Below, piece by piece: positions 51,328 through 59,482 of a stretch of DNA of 64,000 nt (the first letter of the stretch is position 1; the number at the start of each line of letters is the position of its first letter). The DNA is from Bradyrhizobium iriomotense (GTDB lineage: Bacteria; Pseudomonadota; Alphaproteobacteria; Rhizobiales; Xanthobacteraceae): assembly GCF_018130765.1 (NCBI RefSeq), contig NZ_JAFCJZ010000021.1, positions 1 through 64,000 of the forward strand. Reading direction: 5' to 3'. The translations under genes and the position numbers were made by a program. Under the pieces are notes generated by a model. That model saw nothing but the letters and a program-made list of their open reading frames with translations. It was not told where the DNA came from and did no database searches.

Positions 51328-52696
51328 CGACGGAAGAACGTCTTCCCAACCGCTTGGCGAGCTCGCCGTCACGCTGCAATCGCAGGCGGACGCGCGCAGC
51401 GAGCTGATCGGCGCTGCGCCTACCGACGACGAAACCAACCGCAAGAACATGGCGCTGCTGATCCAGCTGCGCTGGACCGCGGTGGTCGGCCAGATCGTGA
51501 CCATCGGCGGCGTGCATTTCTGGCTCGGCATCCCGCTGCCGCTGGAGCGGATGGGTGCGGTGATCGGCGCGCTGGTGCTGCTCAACGTCTCCAGCCTGGT
51601 CTGGGTGCGCCATCGCGCCGCGATCTCCAGCAACGAGCTGCTGGTCGCCTTGATGCTCGACGTTGCCGCGCTGACCGCGCAGCTTTACCTCAGCGGCGGC
51701 GCGACCAATCCGTTCACCTCGCTGTTCCTGCTCCAGGTGACGCTGGCTGCCGTGCTGCTCGATGCCCGCTCGACCTGGTCGCTGGTGGCGCTGACCTGCG
51801 CGTGCTTCGTCTGGCTGACGCTGGCCTACCGGCCGCTCGACCTGCCGCCGAACCCGATCAGTGAGACCTACAGCCTCACCGTAACAGGCATGCTGCTCGG
51901 CTTCGCGCTCAACGCCGTCCTGCTGGTCGTGTTCGTGACCCGCATCAATAGGAATTTGCGCGAGCGCGACGCGCATCTGGCGGCGCTGCGCCAGCATGCG
52001 GCGGAGCAGGATCACATCGTCCGCATGGGCCTCCTGGCTTCGGGCGCCGCGCACGAGCTCGGCACGCCGCTGGCCTCGCTCTCGGTCATCCTCAGCGACT
52101 GGCGCCGCATGCCGGACCTTGCCGCCAAGCAGGAGCTCGCCGAGGACCTCGCGGAGATGGAGACCTCGCTGCAGCGCTGCAAGTCGATCGTCACGGGCAT
52201 CCTGGTCTCGGCCGGCGAAGCGCGTGGCGAAGGCTCCTCGCCGACCACGGTGACGGCTTTCGTCACCGCGCTGGTGGAGGAGTGGCGCGACGCGCGATCG
52301 GCGCGCACGCTCTATTTCGTCAACACCTTTGGCGAGGACGTCGCGATCGTCTCCGACATCGCGCTGAAGCAGGTCATCTTCAACGTGCTCGACAACGCCT
52401 ACGAGGTCTCGCGGGAGTGGGTCGAGCTCCTCGCCGAGCGCGAGGGCGACAATCTCGTGCTGTCGATCTCCGACCGCGGCCCGGGCTTCGCACCGGAGAT
52501 GCTGGCGCAGCTTGGAAAGCCCTATCAATCGAGCAAGGGCCGCGCCGGCGGCGGGCTCGGCCTGTTCCTGGTGGTGAACGTGGTGCGCAAGCTGGGCGGC
52601 AGCGTCACTGCCGAGAACCACAGGAAGCGCGGCGCCACCGTCCGCCTGACGCTGCCGCTCGCAACGCTCGCGATCGGAGGCAGCTTTGACGCCTGA
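51299..52696 (+). CDS. regB: RegB/PrrB-type redox sensor histidine kinase
   Basis: Predicted 465 aa from ATG 51299, overlapping the SURF1 gene by 29 bases. Six membrane helices (about 57-215) with the ubiquinone-sensing heptad GGATNPF (133-139, consensus GGxxNPF). Phospho-acceptor H252 in SGAAHELGTPLASLSV, and C294 in LQRCKSIVTGIL at the place of the redox-active Cys of RegB. ATP-binding domain with N-box NVLDNAYE (362-369), DRGPGFAP and GGGLGLFLVVNVV. In this genus the pair is often called RegS/RegR. Its transcription with a quinol oxidase fits sensing of quinone pool state. Confidence 0.93.
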   Translation: MLERSSNRPDDGRTSSQPLGELAVTLQSQADARSELIGAAPTDDETNRKNMALLIQLRWTAVVGQIVTIGGVHFWLGIPLPLERMGAVIGALVLLNVSSLVWVRHRAAISSNELLVALMLDVAALTAQLYLSGGATNPFTSLFLLQVTLAAVLLDARSTWSLVALTCACFVWLTLAYRPLDLPPNPISETYSLTVTGMLLGFALNAVLLVVFVTRINRNLRERDAHLAALRQHAAEQDHIVRMGLLASGAAHELGTPLASLSVILSDWRRMPDLAAKQELAEDLAEMETSLQRCKSIVTGILVSAGEARGEGSSPTTVTAFVTALVEEWRDARSARTLYFVNTFGEDVAIVSDIALKQVIFNVLDNAYEVSREWVELLAEREGDNLVLSISDRGPGFAPEMLAQLGKPYQSSKGRAGGGLGLFLVVNVVRKLGGSVTAENHRKRGATVRLTLPLATLAIGGSFDA

Positions 52697-53219
52697 CCGT
52701 TCGCTCATCGTCGTCGAGGACGACGCAGGATTCGCGCGCACGCTGAAGCGCTCGTTCGAGCGCCGCGGCTACGAGGTCGTGCTCGCCGCCTCGATCGAGG
52801 AGGTGCGGAAAGCGCTGGAGGAGCGCTCATTCGGCCATGCCGTGGTCGACCTCAAGCTCGGCGGCGCCTCCGGGCTCGCCTGCGTCGAGCTGCTGCACAC
52901 ACATGACGAGGACATGCTGATCGTGGTGCTGACAGGCTTTGCCAGCATCTCGACCGCCGTCGAGGCCATCAAGCTGGGCGCCTGCCACTATCTGGCAAAG
53001 CCGTCGAACACCGACGACATCGAGGCCGCCTTCCACAAGGCCGAGGGCAATGCCGAGGTCGCGCTCGACGCGCGGCCGACCTCGATCAAGACGCTGGAAT
53101 GGGAGCGTATCCACCAGACGCTGATCGAGACGGATTTCAATATTTCGGAGGCCGCGCGAAGGCTCGGGATGCACCGGCGCACGCTGGCAAGGAAGCTCGA
53201 GAAGCGGCCGGTGAAGTGA
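52686..53219 (+). CDS. regA: RegA/PrrA-type response regulator
   Basis: Predicted 177 aa from TTG 52686, overlapping the kinase stop by 11 bases, with GGAGG 6 bases upstream. Receiver domain: acidic pocket E11-D12-D13, phosphorylation site D55 (AVVDLKLGGASGL), T83 and K105 (AKPSN). A proline-containing linker leads to a Fis-type HTH at about 150-175 (NISEAARRLGMHRRTLARKL), almost as in RegA, ActR and PrrA. Members activate respiratory, carbon- and nitrogen-fixation genes under low oxygen. Last gene of the cyo unit. Confidence 0.94.
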   Translation: MTPDRSLIVVEDDAGFARTLKRSFERRGYEVVLAASIEEVRKALEERSFGHAVVDLKLGGASGLACVELLHTHDEDMLIVVLTGFASISTAVEAIKLGACHYLAKPSNTDDIEAAFHKAEGNAEVALDARPTSIKTLEWERIHQTLIETDFNISEAARRLGMHRRTLARKLEKRPVK

Positions 53220-53241
53220 GACGAGGCAAACCGGTCTCCTC

Positions 53242-53393
53242 TCGTCGTCCCGGCGAAGGCCGGGACCCATACCGCGGAATCTATCGTTGCGATCGGTAGA
53301 CGTCCCGAACGACCAATCTTCGTCAAACTTCTCCCTGGGGGTATGGGTCCCGGCCCCCCGTGCGCAATTGCGCACTAGGCCGGGACGACACTG
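53242..53393. repeat. Intergenic palindromic repeat, family B copy 4
   Basis: TCGTCGTCCCGGCGAAGGCC at the left and CTAGGCCGGGACGACA at the right, with ACCCATACCGC / GGGGGTATGGGTCCCGG inside, a diverged copy of the family at 8289, 34508 and 44621. It occupies the convergent gap after regA, ahead of the carD terminator. Confidence 0.82.
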
Positions 53394-53448
53394 AGTTTGT
53401 TGAGCCGTCATCACGAATGACGCGTCATCACCCCGCGAACTCCAAACA

Positions 53449-53476
53449 AAAAGCCCGGCCGAACGGCCGGGCTTTT
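53449..53476 (-). terminator. Intrinsic terminator of carD (works both ways)
   Basis: Stem AAAAGCCCGGCC, loop GAAC, GGCCGGGCTTTT. Read on the minus strand the G+C stem runs into TTTTTG, 30 bases after the carD stop at 53506. The T-run on the plus side (CTTTTG) is shorter, so it may also end the regA transcript. Confidence 0.85.
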
Positions 53477-53505
53477 GATTTCTTGCGATCGATGCGACGA
53501 AACGC

Positions 53506-54291
53506 TTACGCGGCCTCGTCGGCGACGGTGGTGTCGTCGCCATCGGTATCGTCGGCATCGCCCTCGGCATCAGCCTCGCCCTCGGCGGCTTCCGCCTTGG
53601 CGTTGCGGCGCGGGCTCTTGGCGAGCTGGGCCTCGATCTCCTTGACCGCTTCGGTCTCAGTCGAGTGCTGCACCACCGCGATCTCGCGGGACAGACGGTC
53701 GAGCGCCGCTTCATAGAGCTGGCGTTCGCTGTAGGACTGCTCCGGCTGCGACTCCGAGCGGTAGAGGTCGCGCACGACTTCCGCGATCGCGACGATGTCG
53801 CCCGAATTGATCTTCGCTTCGTATTCCTGGGCGCGGCGCGACCACATGGTGCGCTTGACGCGAGCGCGGCCCTTGAGCGTCTCCAGCGCCTTCTTGACCA
53901 GCGCCGGCTCGGACAGCTTGCGCATGCCGACATTGGCGACCTTGGCGGTCGGAACGCGCAGCGTCATCTTGTCCTTGATGAAATTGATGACGAAGAGCTC
54001 GAGCTTCGCGCCGGCGATCTCCTGCTCCTCGATGGCCAGGATCTGGCCGACACCGTGGGCGGGATAAACGACGAATTCGTTGGCCTTGAAGCCCTGACGC
54101 TGGGTCACGACCTTCTTTTCCTCGACCTTCGGCGCGGCAGCGGGCTTAGCGGCCGGCTTGGCAGCAACGGGAGCCTTGGCAGGAGCAGCAGCAACAGGGG
54201 CCTTCGGCGCGGGCTTGGCAGCGGGAGCCTTGGCAGCAACAGGCTTGGAAACGGTCGCTTTCGCGGCCGGCTTGGCAGTCTTGTTAGGCAT
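53506..54291 (-). CDS. carD: CarD family transcriptional regulator with histone-H1-like N-terminus
   Basis: Predicted 261 aa from ATG 54291. CarD_CdnL core at about 65-225: GFKANEFVVYPAHGVGQILAIEEQEIAGAKLELFVINF (Tudor-like RNA polymerase-binding part), KDKMTLRVPTAKVANVGMRKL, and the helical DNA-contact part (RVKRTMWSRRAQEYEAKINSGD, SYSERQLYEAALDRL with the conserved Trp). The first 60 residues are Lys/Ala/Pro-rich, like eukaryotic H1 tails, and the end is acidic (EGDADDTDGDD). The frame stays open to 54561 with 50 further K/A/S-rich codons after GTG 54441, so the tail may be longer. CarD proteins stabilise open promoter complexes, notably at rRNA promoters. Confidence 0.88.
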   Translation of the reverse strand: MPNKTAKPAAKATVSKPVAAKAPAAKPAPKAPVAAAPAKAPVAAKPAAKPAAAPKVEEKKVVTQRQGFKANEFVVYPAHGVGQILAIEEQEIAGAKLELFVINFIKDKMTLRVPTAKVANVGMRKLSEPALVKKALETLKGRARVKRTMWSRRAQEYEAKINSGDIVAIAEVVRDLYRSESQPEQSYSERQLYEAALDRLSREIAVVQHSTETEAVKEIEAQLAKSPRRNAKAEAAEGEADAEGDADDTDGDDTTVADEAA

Positions 54292-54636
54292 TGCGCTTCT
54301 TTTGTTCTTCGAGGACTTTGCAGCCGGCGCCTTCGTCGCGGTCCGACCCTTGGATGCGCTACGGCTGGCCGCGGCGACTTTTTTGGCCTCCTTATGGGAA
54401 GCCCTCGCTGAAGTACTCTTTTTACGCGTTTTCTGTGACACAGCCTGCGCGCGGAAACTGCCACGCCCCTGTTCGACATTTGGTTTCACGGGAACCCGGC
54501 GGGGCCAACTGGGCTGACGAGGGTTCGGCTTAATGTGCCCAATATAGCACATTTCCCGCAAAAATCAATGATTTAGGGGTCTTGAGGCCTGGTTTTCGGC
54601 CGCAACGAAGGTATTAGGGTTAAGTTTGGGCGCGGA

Positions 54637-54975
54637 TTAGTCTCCGGAGCCGGGGTTCGGAGAAAAATATTTCTCGAACTTGCCTTCCATGCCGTCGAAT
54701 TCCTTCGCGTCGGCGGGTGATTCTTTCTTCTGGGTGATGTTCGGCCAGCTCTTGGCGTAGTCGGCGTTGACCTGGAGCCACTTTTCCAGGCCCGGTTCCG
54801 TATCCGGCTTGATGGCGTCGGCGGGGCATTCCGGCTCGCACACGCCGCAGTCGATGCACTCATCGGGGTGGATGACGAGCATGTTGTCACCCTCGTAGAA
54901 GCAGTCGACCGGGCAGACCTCGACGCAGTCGGTGTACTTGCACTTGATGCAGTTTTCAGTGACGACGTAAGTCAT
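54637..54975 (-). CDS. fdxA: 7Fe ferredoxin
   Basis: Predicted 112 aa, the usual size of FdxA. Cluster ligands: C9-x7-C17-x3-C21-P for the [3Fe-4S]/first site and C40-x2-C43-x2-C46-x3-C50-P for the [4Fe-4S] site; C12 and C25 are the extra cysteines of this family. The tail (LEKWLQVNADYAKSWPNITQ) is typical for alphaproteobacterial FdxA. Electron carrier in the cytoplasm. Between carD and the S4 gene on the same strand, probably with its own promoter (gap 132 bases). Confidence 0.95.
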   Translation of the reverse strand: MTYVVTENCIKCKYTDCVEVCPVDCFYEGDNMLVIHPDECIDCGVCEPECPADAIKPDTEPGLEKWLQVNADYAKSWPNITQKKESPADAKEFDGMEGKFEKYFSPNPGSGD

Positions 54976-55107
54976 CCAACGCTCCGAAAAGCTCTTTTAG
55001 AAGTCGCGGCTTGCGTAGCGCGGATGGCCCGGCGCCGCAAGGTCGGGAAGGCCCGATCATGACGGCTTTGTGTGTTTGATCGACCAAGAAATGAATTCGA
55101 AGCGCAA

Positions 55108-55383
55108 TTAATTGCGTTTCGCTTCACTCAGCTCCTCGTAGAGCACGCGCGCCGAGGCGGCATCGCCGCGGCGCTCGTTGAAACCGGTGACCTTCAACAC
55201 GCGCACGGTGCGGTCGAGTGCCACCGTGATCACGTCACCGATCTTAATCGCATGGCCGGGCGATTTCTCACGGGTGCCGTTGACGCGGACATGGCCGGAC
55301 TCGACCAGCTCAGCGGCCGAGGTGCGCGCCTTCACCACCCGCGCGTGCCACAGCCATTTGTCGAGGCGCTGCCGCTCGGTCGT
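55108..55383 (-). CDS. S4 domain RNA-binding protein, apparent ACG start
   Basis: Predicted 91 aa. The S4 domain reads RLDKWLWHARVVKARTSAAE, LVESGHVRVNGTREKS, then KIGDVITVALDRTVRVLKV, as in HslR-type heat-shock/ribosome-associated proteins. The first half of that domain lies upstream of the first ordinary start in frame (GTG 55338). Between the in-frame stop at 55417-55419 and 55338 there is no ATG, GTG, TTG or ATN codon. An ACG at 55383 sits 7 bases after AAGGAG and would give (M)TERQRLDKWLW, the expected N-terminus. So either ACG is used or the base differs from the true gene. Immediately follows the helicase stop (55388). Confidence 0.78.
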   Translation of the reverse strand, partial: TTERQRLDKWLWHARVVKARTSAAELVESGHVRVNGTREKSPGHAIKIGDVITVALDRTVRVLKVTGFNERRGDAASARVLYEELSEAKRN

Positions 55384-55387
55384 GGGA

Positions 55388-58300
55388 TCACTCCTTCCGA
55401 CCGGACAGCTGCTCTTTCAGCGCGGCGAGCTTGGCGAAGGGCGAGTTCGGATCGATCGGACGATCGCGCTCGCGCGGGTTCGCGCTCGAGGCGTAGGGCC
55501 GCAGCGAGGGACCCGACTCGCGATCGCGACGATCGCGGCCCTTGTCGCGGTCGCGGCCCCCGCGGTGCTCGCGGCCGCCGTCGCGATCGCCGGGCTTGCC
55601 GCCCTTACCGCGATCACGATCCTTGCCCTCGAAGCGGCGATTGTTGTCGCGCTGCTCGCGGCGTTCGCCGCCCTCTTCGCGGCCCTTGCGGAAATCCTTG
55701 CGATGTCCGCCATGACGATGGCGCTCGCCCGGCTTTGCGCCTTCGGCGGCTTCGCCGGACGCAGCCTCCGCGGGCGCAGCGCCCGCTTCGGCACCGGCCT
55801 GCGCACGCGGCTGATGATGGTGACGCTGGTGGCGATGGCGCTCGTGGCGCGGCTTGCGATCCTCGTGACGGCCACCGGGACGCCAGACCTCGACCAGCTC
55901 GGGCTCGGCGGGCGTGGCTGCTGCCTCGACAGGTGCGGCAGCGTCGGGCGATGCGGCAGCTTCGGTCGCGGCGATCTCGGCAGGTGCGGCTTCCAGGCCG
56001 GCAGCCTCCGTTGGCGCAGCAGCCTCTTCGGCCGGCGGCGCGATGCCGGGGGCGTCTTCGGGCGTGACGGGCGCGTCAGGAGAAGCTTCGAGCGCCGGCT
56101 CCTCATGGGCGGGCTCGTCATGCTGCTCCATGCCGGGCGCGTCTTCGACGGTGACCGCTTCGGCGGACACAGTCGCCTCCTCCGGCAGACCGGCGACCGC
56201 TTCAGCGGCAGTCTCGGTTGACGTATCCGCGCTGCCCTCGGCGGGCGGCGTCTCGGCCGCGACCGTCTCGGCAACAGGCGCCACAGGCTTCACCGGCAGC
56301 GGCGGGCGCTTCTCCATGCGATAGCCGAGCGCGCGCAGCACGGACGCAAAGTCCTCGCCGGCGGAACCGGTGAGCGAGGTCATCGCCTGCGTCACCACAA
56401 AACTGCGGCCATCGAAGGCGCCGGCGGGCTTTTCGCCGGGCGAGTTCTCGCGCCAGGCCAGCGCCGGGCGGATCAGATCGGCAAGGCGCTCCAGGATGTC
56501 GACGCGCACGGCGCGCTCGCCGGCCTGCTTGTAGCCGAGCACGCGATAGGCATCGCGCGGCAGAGCCTTGTCGACCGGGAACGAGGTGCGGCCGGAAGAA
56601 GCCAGATGCTGCGCGCCCGAGAGCGCGGACAGATCGACATTGTCCTGCTTCAGCGCCCACAGCAGCGCGGCGAGCGCACGCGCGGCGGGCTTGAGGAGGC
56701 CGGGGAAATAGAGGTGATAGGCGCCGAAGCGGACGCCGTATTTGCGCAAGGTGGCGCGCGAGGGCTGGTCGAGATCCTTCAGCTCGTTCGCGATTCTGGG
56801 ACGCTCGAGCACGCCGAGCGCCTCGACCAGCTGATAGGCGATGCCGCGGGCAATGCCGGTGACGTCCTCGGCCTTGCTGAGCTCGAACATCGGCCCGAGC
56901 AGCTTTTCGATGTGCGTCTTGAGCCAGAGGTCGAGCCGCGCCTGCACCTTCTCGCGGGGGCCGCCGGTGAGGCGCTCGTCGGAGATGATGCGGATGCGCG
57001 GATGCAGCGCGTCCTCTGCGGCAGACAGCCGCGCCACGGCATCGCCGGTCCAGCGGATGGTGCCTTCCGAGGTCAGCACGAACTGCTCGTCCGGCGCGTT
57101 GCCCAGTTTTTCGGCGCGCGTATTGATCTCGCCGGCGAGCACCGCTTGCGCTGCAGCCTGCAAGGCTTTCGCATCGGAGCCGGCCTCCGCCGCATCCGGT
57201 GCAAAGGTGAAGCCGTCGAGGCGGCCGATGACGTGGCCTTCGACGATGACTTCGCCGGTCTTGCCGATTTCAGTATTCAAGCTCGTGTTCTCCCGCAGGC
57301 GGCGCATCAATACACTGGTCCGACGATCAACGAAACGCTCAGTCAAGCGTTCATGGAGCGCATCCGATAATTTATTTTCGACCTCCCGCGTGATCCCCTG
57401 CCAGCGTTCGGGGTCTTTCAGCCAGTCCGGGCGGTTGGCGACGAAGGTCCAGGTGCGGATCTGCGCGATCCGGGCCGACAGCGTGTCGATGTCGCCGTCG
57501 ATGCGGTCGGCCTGCTCGACCTGGGCGGCGAACCAGGCGTCGGGAATGCATCCCTTCCGCATCAGGAAGCCGTACAGCGTGGTCACCAGCTCGGCATGGG
57601 CGGCCGGCGACAGTTTCCGGTAATCGGGGACCTGGCAGGCCTCCCAGAGCCGTTCCACCGCGGCCTTGCCATGCGCGATATCGCGCACCTCGGCGTCGCG
57701 GGCGGCGTGGTCCAGCACGCGCATGTCCTCGGCGATCGGCGCGCGCGTCAGCGCCTCATGGCCGGGGGCGAGGTTCAGCGACACCTGGAGCGCGCCGAGC
57801 GAGGCGAAATCCAGCTTCGAATTGCGCCATTGCAGCATCTTCACGGCGTCGAAGGTGTGGTTCTGCAGCGCGTTGACGAGCTCGGGCTCGAACGGCGCGC
57901 AGCGGCCCGTGGTGCCGAAGGTGCCGTTGCGCGTGGCGCGGCCGGCGCGGCCGGCGATCTGCGCGAATTCGGACGGCGTCAGCCGGCGGAACTGGTAGCC
58001 GTCGAACTTGCGGTCGGAGGCGAACGCGACATGGTCGACGTCGAGATTGAGGCCCATGCCGACGGCATCGGTGGCGACGAGGTAATCGACATCGCCGTTC
58101 TGGAACATCGCCACTTGCGCGTTGCGCGTGCGCGGCGACAGCGAGCCGAGAACAACGGCAGCGCCGCCATGCTGGCGGCGGATCAGCTCGGCGATGGCAT
58201 AGACCTCGTCGGCCGAGAAGGCGACGATGGCGGTGCGGCGCGGCTGGCGCGTGATCTTGCGATCGCCGGCGAATTCGAGGGTGGACAGGCGCGGCCGCGT

Positions 58301-58777
58301 GATCATGGACACGCCGGGCAGCAGGCGCTCGATGATCGGGCGCATGGTCGCAGCGCCCAAGAGCAACGTCTCGTCGCGGCCGCGGCGGTTGAGGATGCGG
58401 TCGGTGAAGACGTGGCCGCGTTCGAGATCGGAGGCGATCTGGACCTCGTCGACGGCGAGGAAGGACAGATCGAGATCGCGCGGCATCGCCTCGACTGTGG
58501 AGACCCAGTAACGCGGGTTCTTCGGCTTGATCTTCTCTTCGCCGGTCACCAGCGCGACGCTCTCCACACCCGTGCGATCGGCGATCTTGTTGTAGACCTC
58601 GCGCGCCAAGAGGCGCAGCGGCAGCCCGATCATGCCCGAGGGATGCGCCAGCATCCGCTCGATGGCGAGATGGGTCTTGCCGGTGTTGGTCGGCCCGAGC
58701 ACCGCAGTGACGCCCGCGCCAGGCACTCGATCGTGAAGGGCGCGCTCGGAGGCGAAGGAGGAGGGAGAGAAGGCCAT
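55388..58777 (-). CDS. SUV3-like DExH RNA/DNA helicase with long charged tail
   Basis: Predicted 1129 aa. Superfamily 2 core like mitochondrial SUV3: motif I GPTNTGKT (28-35), Ia LPLRLLAREVY, motif II DEVQ (109-112), III GAATM, IV-V AVVLGSLSPRTRNAQV and YLVATDAVGMGLNLDV, VI QIAGRAGR. A helical SUV3_C-like part follows. From about residue 820 the sequence turns to Ala/Glu/Pro-rich (EAAASPDAAAPVEAAATPA) and then to a basic His/Arg/Gly/Asp-rich stretch (HRHGGHRKDFRKGREEG, GGREHRGGRDRDKGRDRRD) like RGG RNA-binding tails. Suggests RNA turnover or ribosome-linked work. Coupled to the S4 RNA-binding gene just after it. Confidence 0.92.
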   Translation of the reverse strand: MAFSPSSFASERALHDRVPGAGVTAVLGPTNTGKTHLAIERMLAHPSGMIGLPLRLLAREVYNKIADRTGVESVALVTGEEKIKPKNPRYWVSTVEAMPRDLDLSFLAVDEVQIASDLERGHVFTDRILNRRGRDETLLLGAATMRPIIERLLPGVSMITRPRLSTLEFAGDRKITRQPRRTAIVAFSADEVYAIAELIRRQHGGAAVVLGSLSPRTRNAQVAMFQNGDVDYLVATDAVGMGLNLDVDHVAFASDRKFDGYQFRRLTPSEFAQIAGRAGRATRNGTFGTTGRCAPFEPELVNALQNHTFDAVKMLQWRNSKLDFASLGALQVSLNLAPGHEALTRAPIAEDMRVLDHAARDAEVRDIAHGKAAVERLWEACQVPDYRKLSPAAHAELVTTLYGFLMRKGCIPDAWFAAQVEQADRIDGDIDTLSARIAQIRTWTFVANRPDWLKDPERWQGITREVENKLSDALHERLTERFVDRRTSVLMRRLRENTSLNTEIGKTGEVIVEGHVIGRLDGFTFAPDAAEAGSDAKALQAAAQAVLAGEINTRAEKLGNAPDEQFVLTSEGTIRWTGDAVARLSAAEDALHPRIRIISDERLTGGPREKVQARLDLWLKTHIEKLLGPMFELSKAEDVTGIARGIAYQLVEALGVLERPRIANELKDLDQPSRATLRKYGVRFGAYHLYFPGLLKPAARALAALLWALKQDNVDLSALSGAQHLASSGRTSFPVDKALPRDAYRVLGYKQAGERAVRVDILERLADLIRPALAWRENSPGEKPAGAFDGRSFVVTQAMTSLTGSAGEDFASVLRALGYRMEKRPPLPVKPVAPVAETVAAETPPAEGSADTSTETAAEAVAGLPEEATVSAEAVTVEDAPGMEQHDEPAHEEPALEASPDAPVTPEDAPGIAPPAEEAAAPTEAAGLEAAPAEIAATEAAASPDAAAPVEAAATPAEPELVEVWRPGGRHEDRKPRHERHRHQRHHHQPRAQAGAEAGAAPAEAASGEAAEGAKPGERHRHGGHRKDFRKGREEGGERREQRDNNRRFEGKDRDRGKGGKPGDRDGGREHRGGRDRDKGRDRRDRESGPSLRPYASSANPRERDRPIDPNSPFAKLAALKEQLSGRKE

Positions 58778-58832
58778 GTCTGGGGGATTAGGTAGTGCCG
58801 ATTTGGGCGAATGTCAGTGCTGTCAGAGGTTG

Positions 58833-58958
58833 CCCCTCATCCTGAGGAGCGCGCCAGCGCGTCTCGAAGGATGAAGGCCCGGCTGATGCCGTTGAGGGAG
58901 CCGGGCCCCTCGCCCTTCGAGACGGCCGCCGATGCGGCCTCCTCAGGGTGAGGGGATC
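58833..58958. repeat. Intergenic palindromic repeat, family F
   Basis: CCCCTCATCCTGAGGAGCGC at the left and GCGGCCTCCTCAGGGTGAGG at the right are inverted copies; inside, TCTCGAAGGATGAAGG and CCCTTCGAGACGG pair as well. Single copy in the window. Confidence 0.82.
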
Positions 58959-59482
58959 AAGCAGCGGTGATGGGGCGCTCATGTGTCCGCCATGTGTCCG
59001 ACCGCACTCCCCAAACCTCGCGCAACTGTTTCACTTTGCGACGCTTTTTCCGTTCTTTTTAAGTTTCGGAACGACTCTAGAACGAATCGCGGCCGAATCG
59101 CTGACTCCCGCCAGAGTCCTGTTCCGTTCACGCAACATGTCGCGGGACTCGTGTTAGTTGCGCACTAGATGGAGTTTTGCCCGGCCGCACAAGCGACGTT
59201 TCGATGGCGAGTTCCTTAAAATTGGGGACGGCGCGGAGTCGAATCAGAATCGGGGAGGAGTCAAATGGATTCCCGGATCCAGGGGTGCCAAAACAAAAAC
59301 TGCGAAAACAACCCCATGCACAGTAGAGAGCCGTTGAAATCATTATACTTTTTTGACTGACATTCTTTCCCGGAGCGCGACGCAGTCGCGAGTGAGGACC
59401 GTCTCTGCGGCTCGATGGATTCCGGGCTCGCGCCCAGGGGCGCGCCCCGGAATGACGGCGGTGGGGACGGGACGACCGCGGC
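58959..59482. other. Gene-free stretch between helicase and DUF3108 genes
   Basis: No gene is supported. A 71-codon minus-strand frame (59128-59343) has no family resemblance and no good ribosome site. AT-rich ATTATACTTTTTTGACTG at about 59340-59357 could hold a promoter facing either way. A short family C repeat (GATTCCGGGCTCGCGCCC ... CCCCGGAATGACGG) lies at 59415-59460, just before the DUF3108 stop. Confidence 0.4.

Noticed and set aside
51197..52741. 514-codon frame antisense to the RegB-type kinase
   Set aside because: Arg/His/Gln-rich antisense shadow without motifs.
59128..59343. 71-codon minus-strand frame in the gap before the DUF3108 gene
   Set aside because: No ribosome site, no signal peptide, no family likeness; kept only as part of the gap description.
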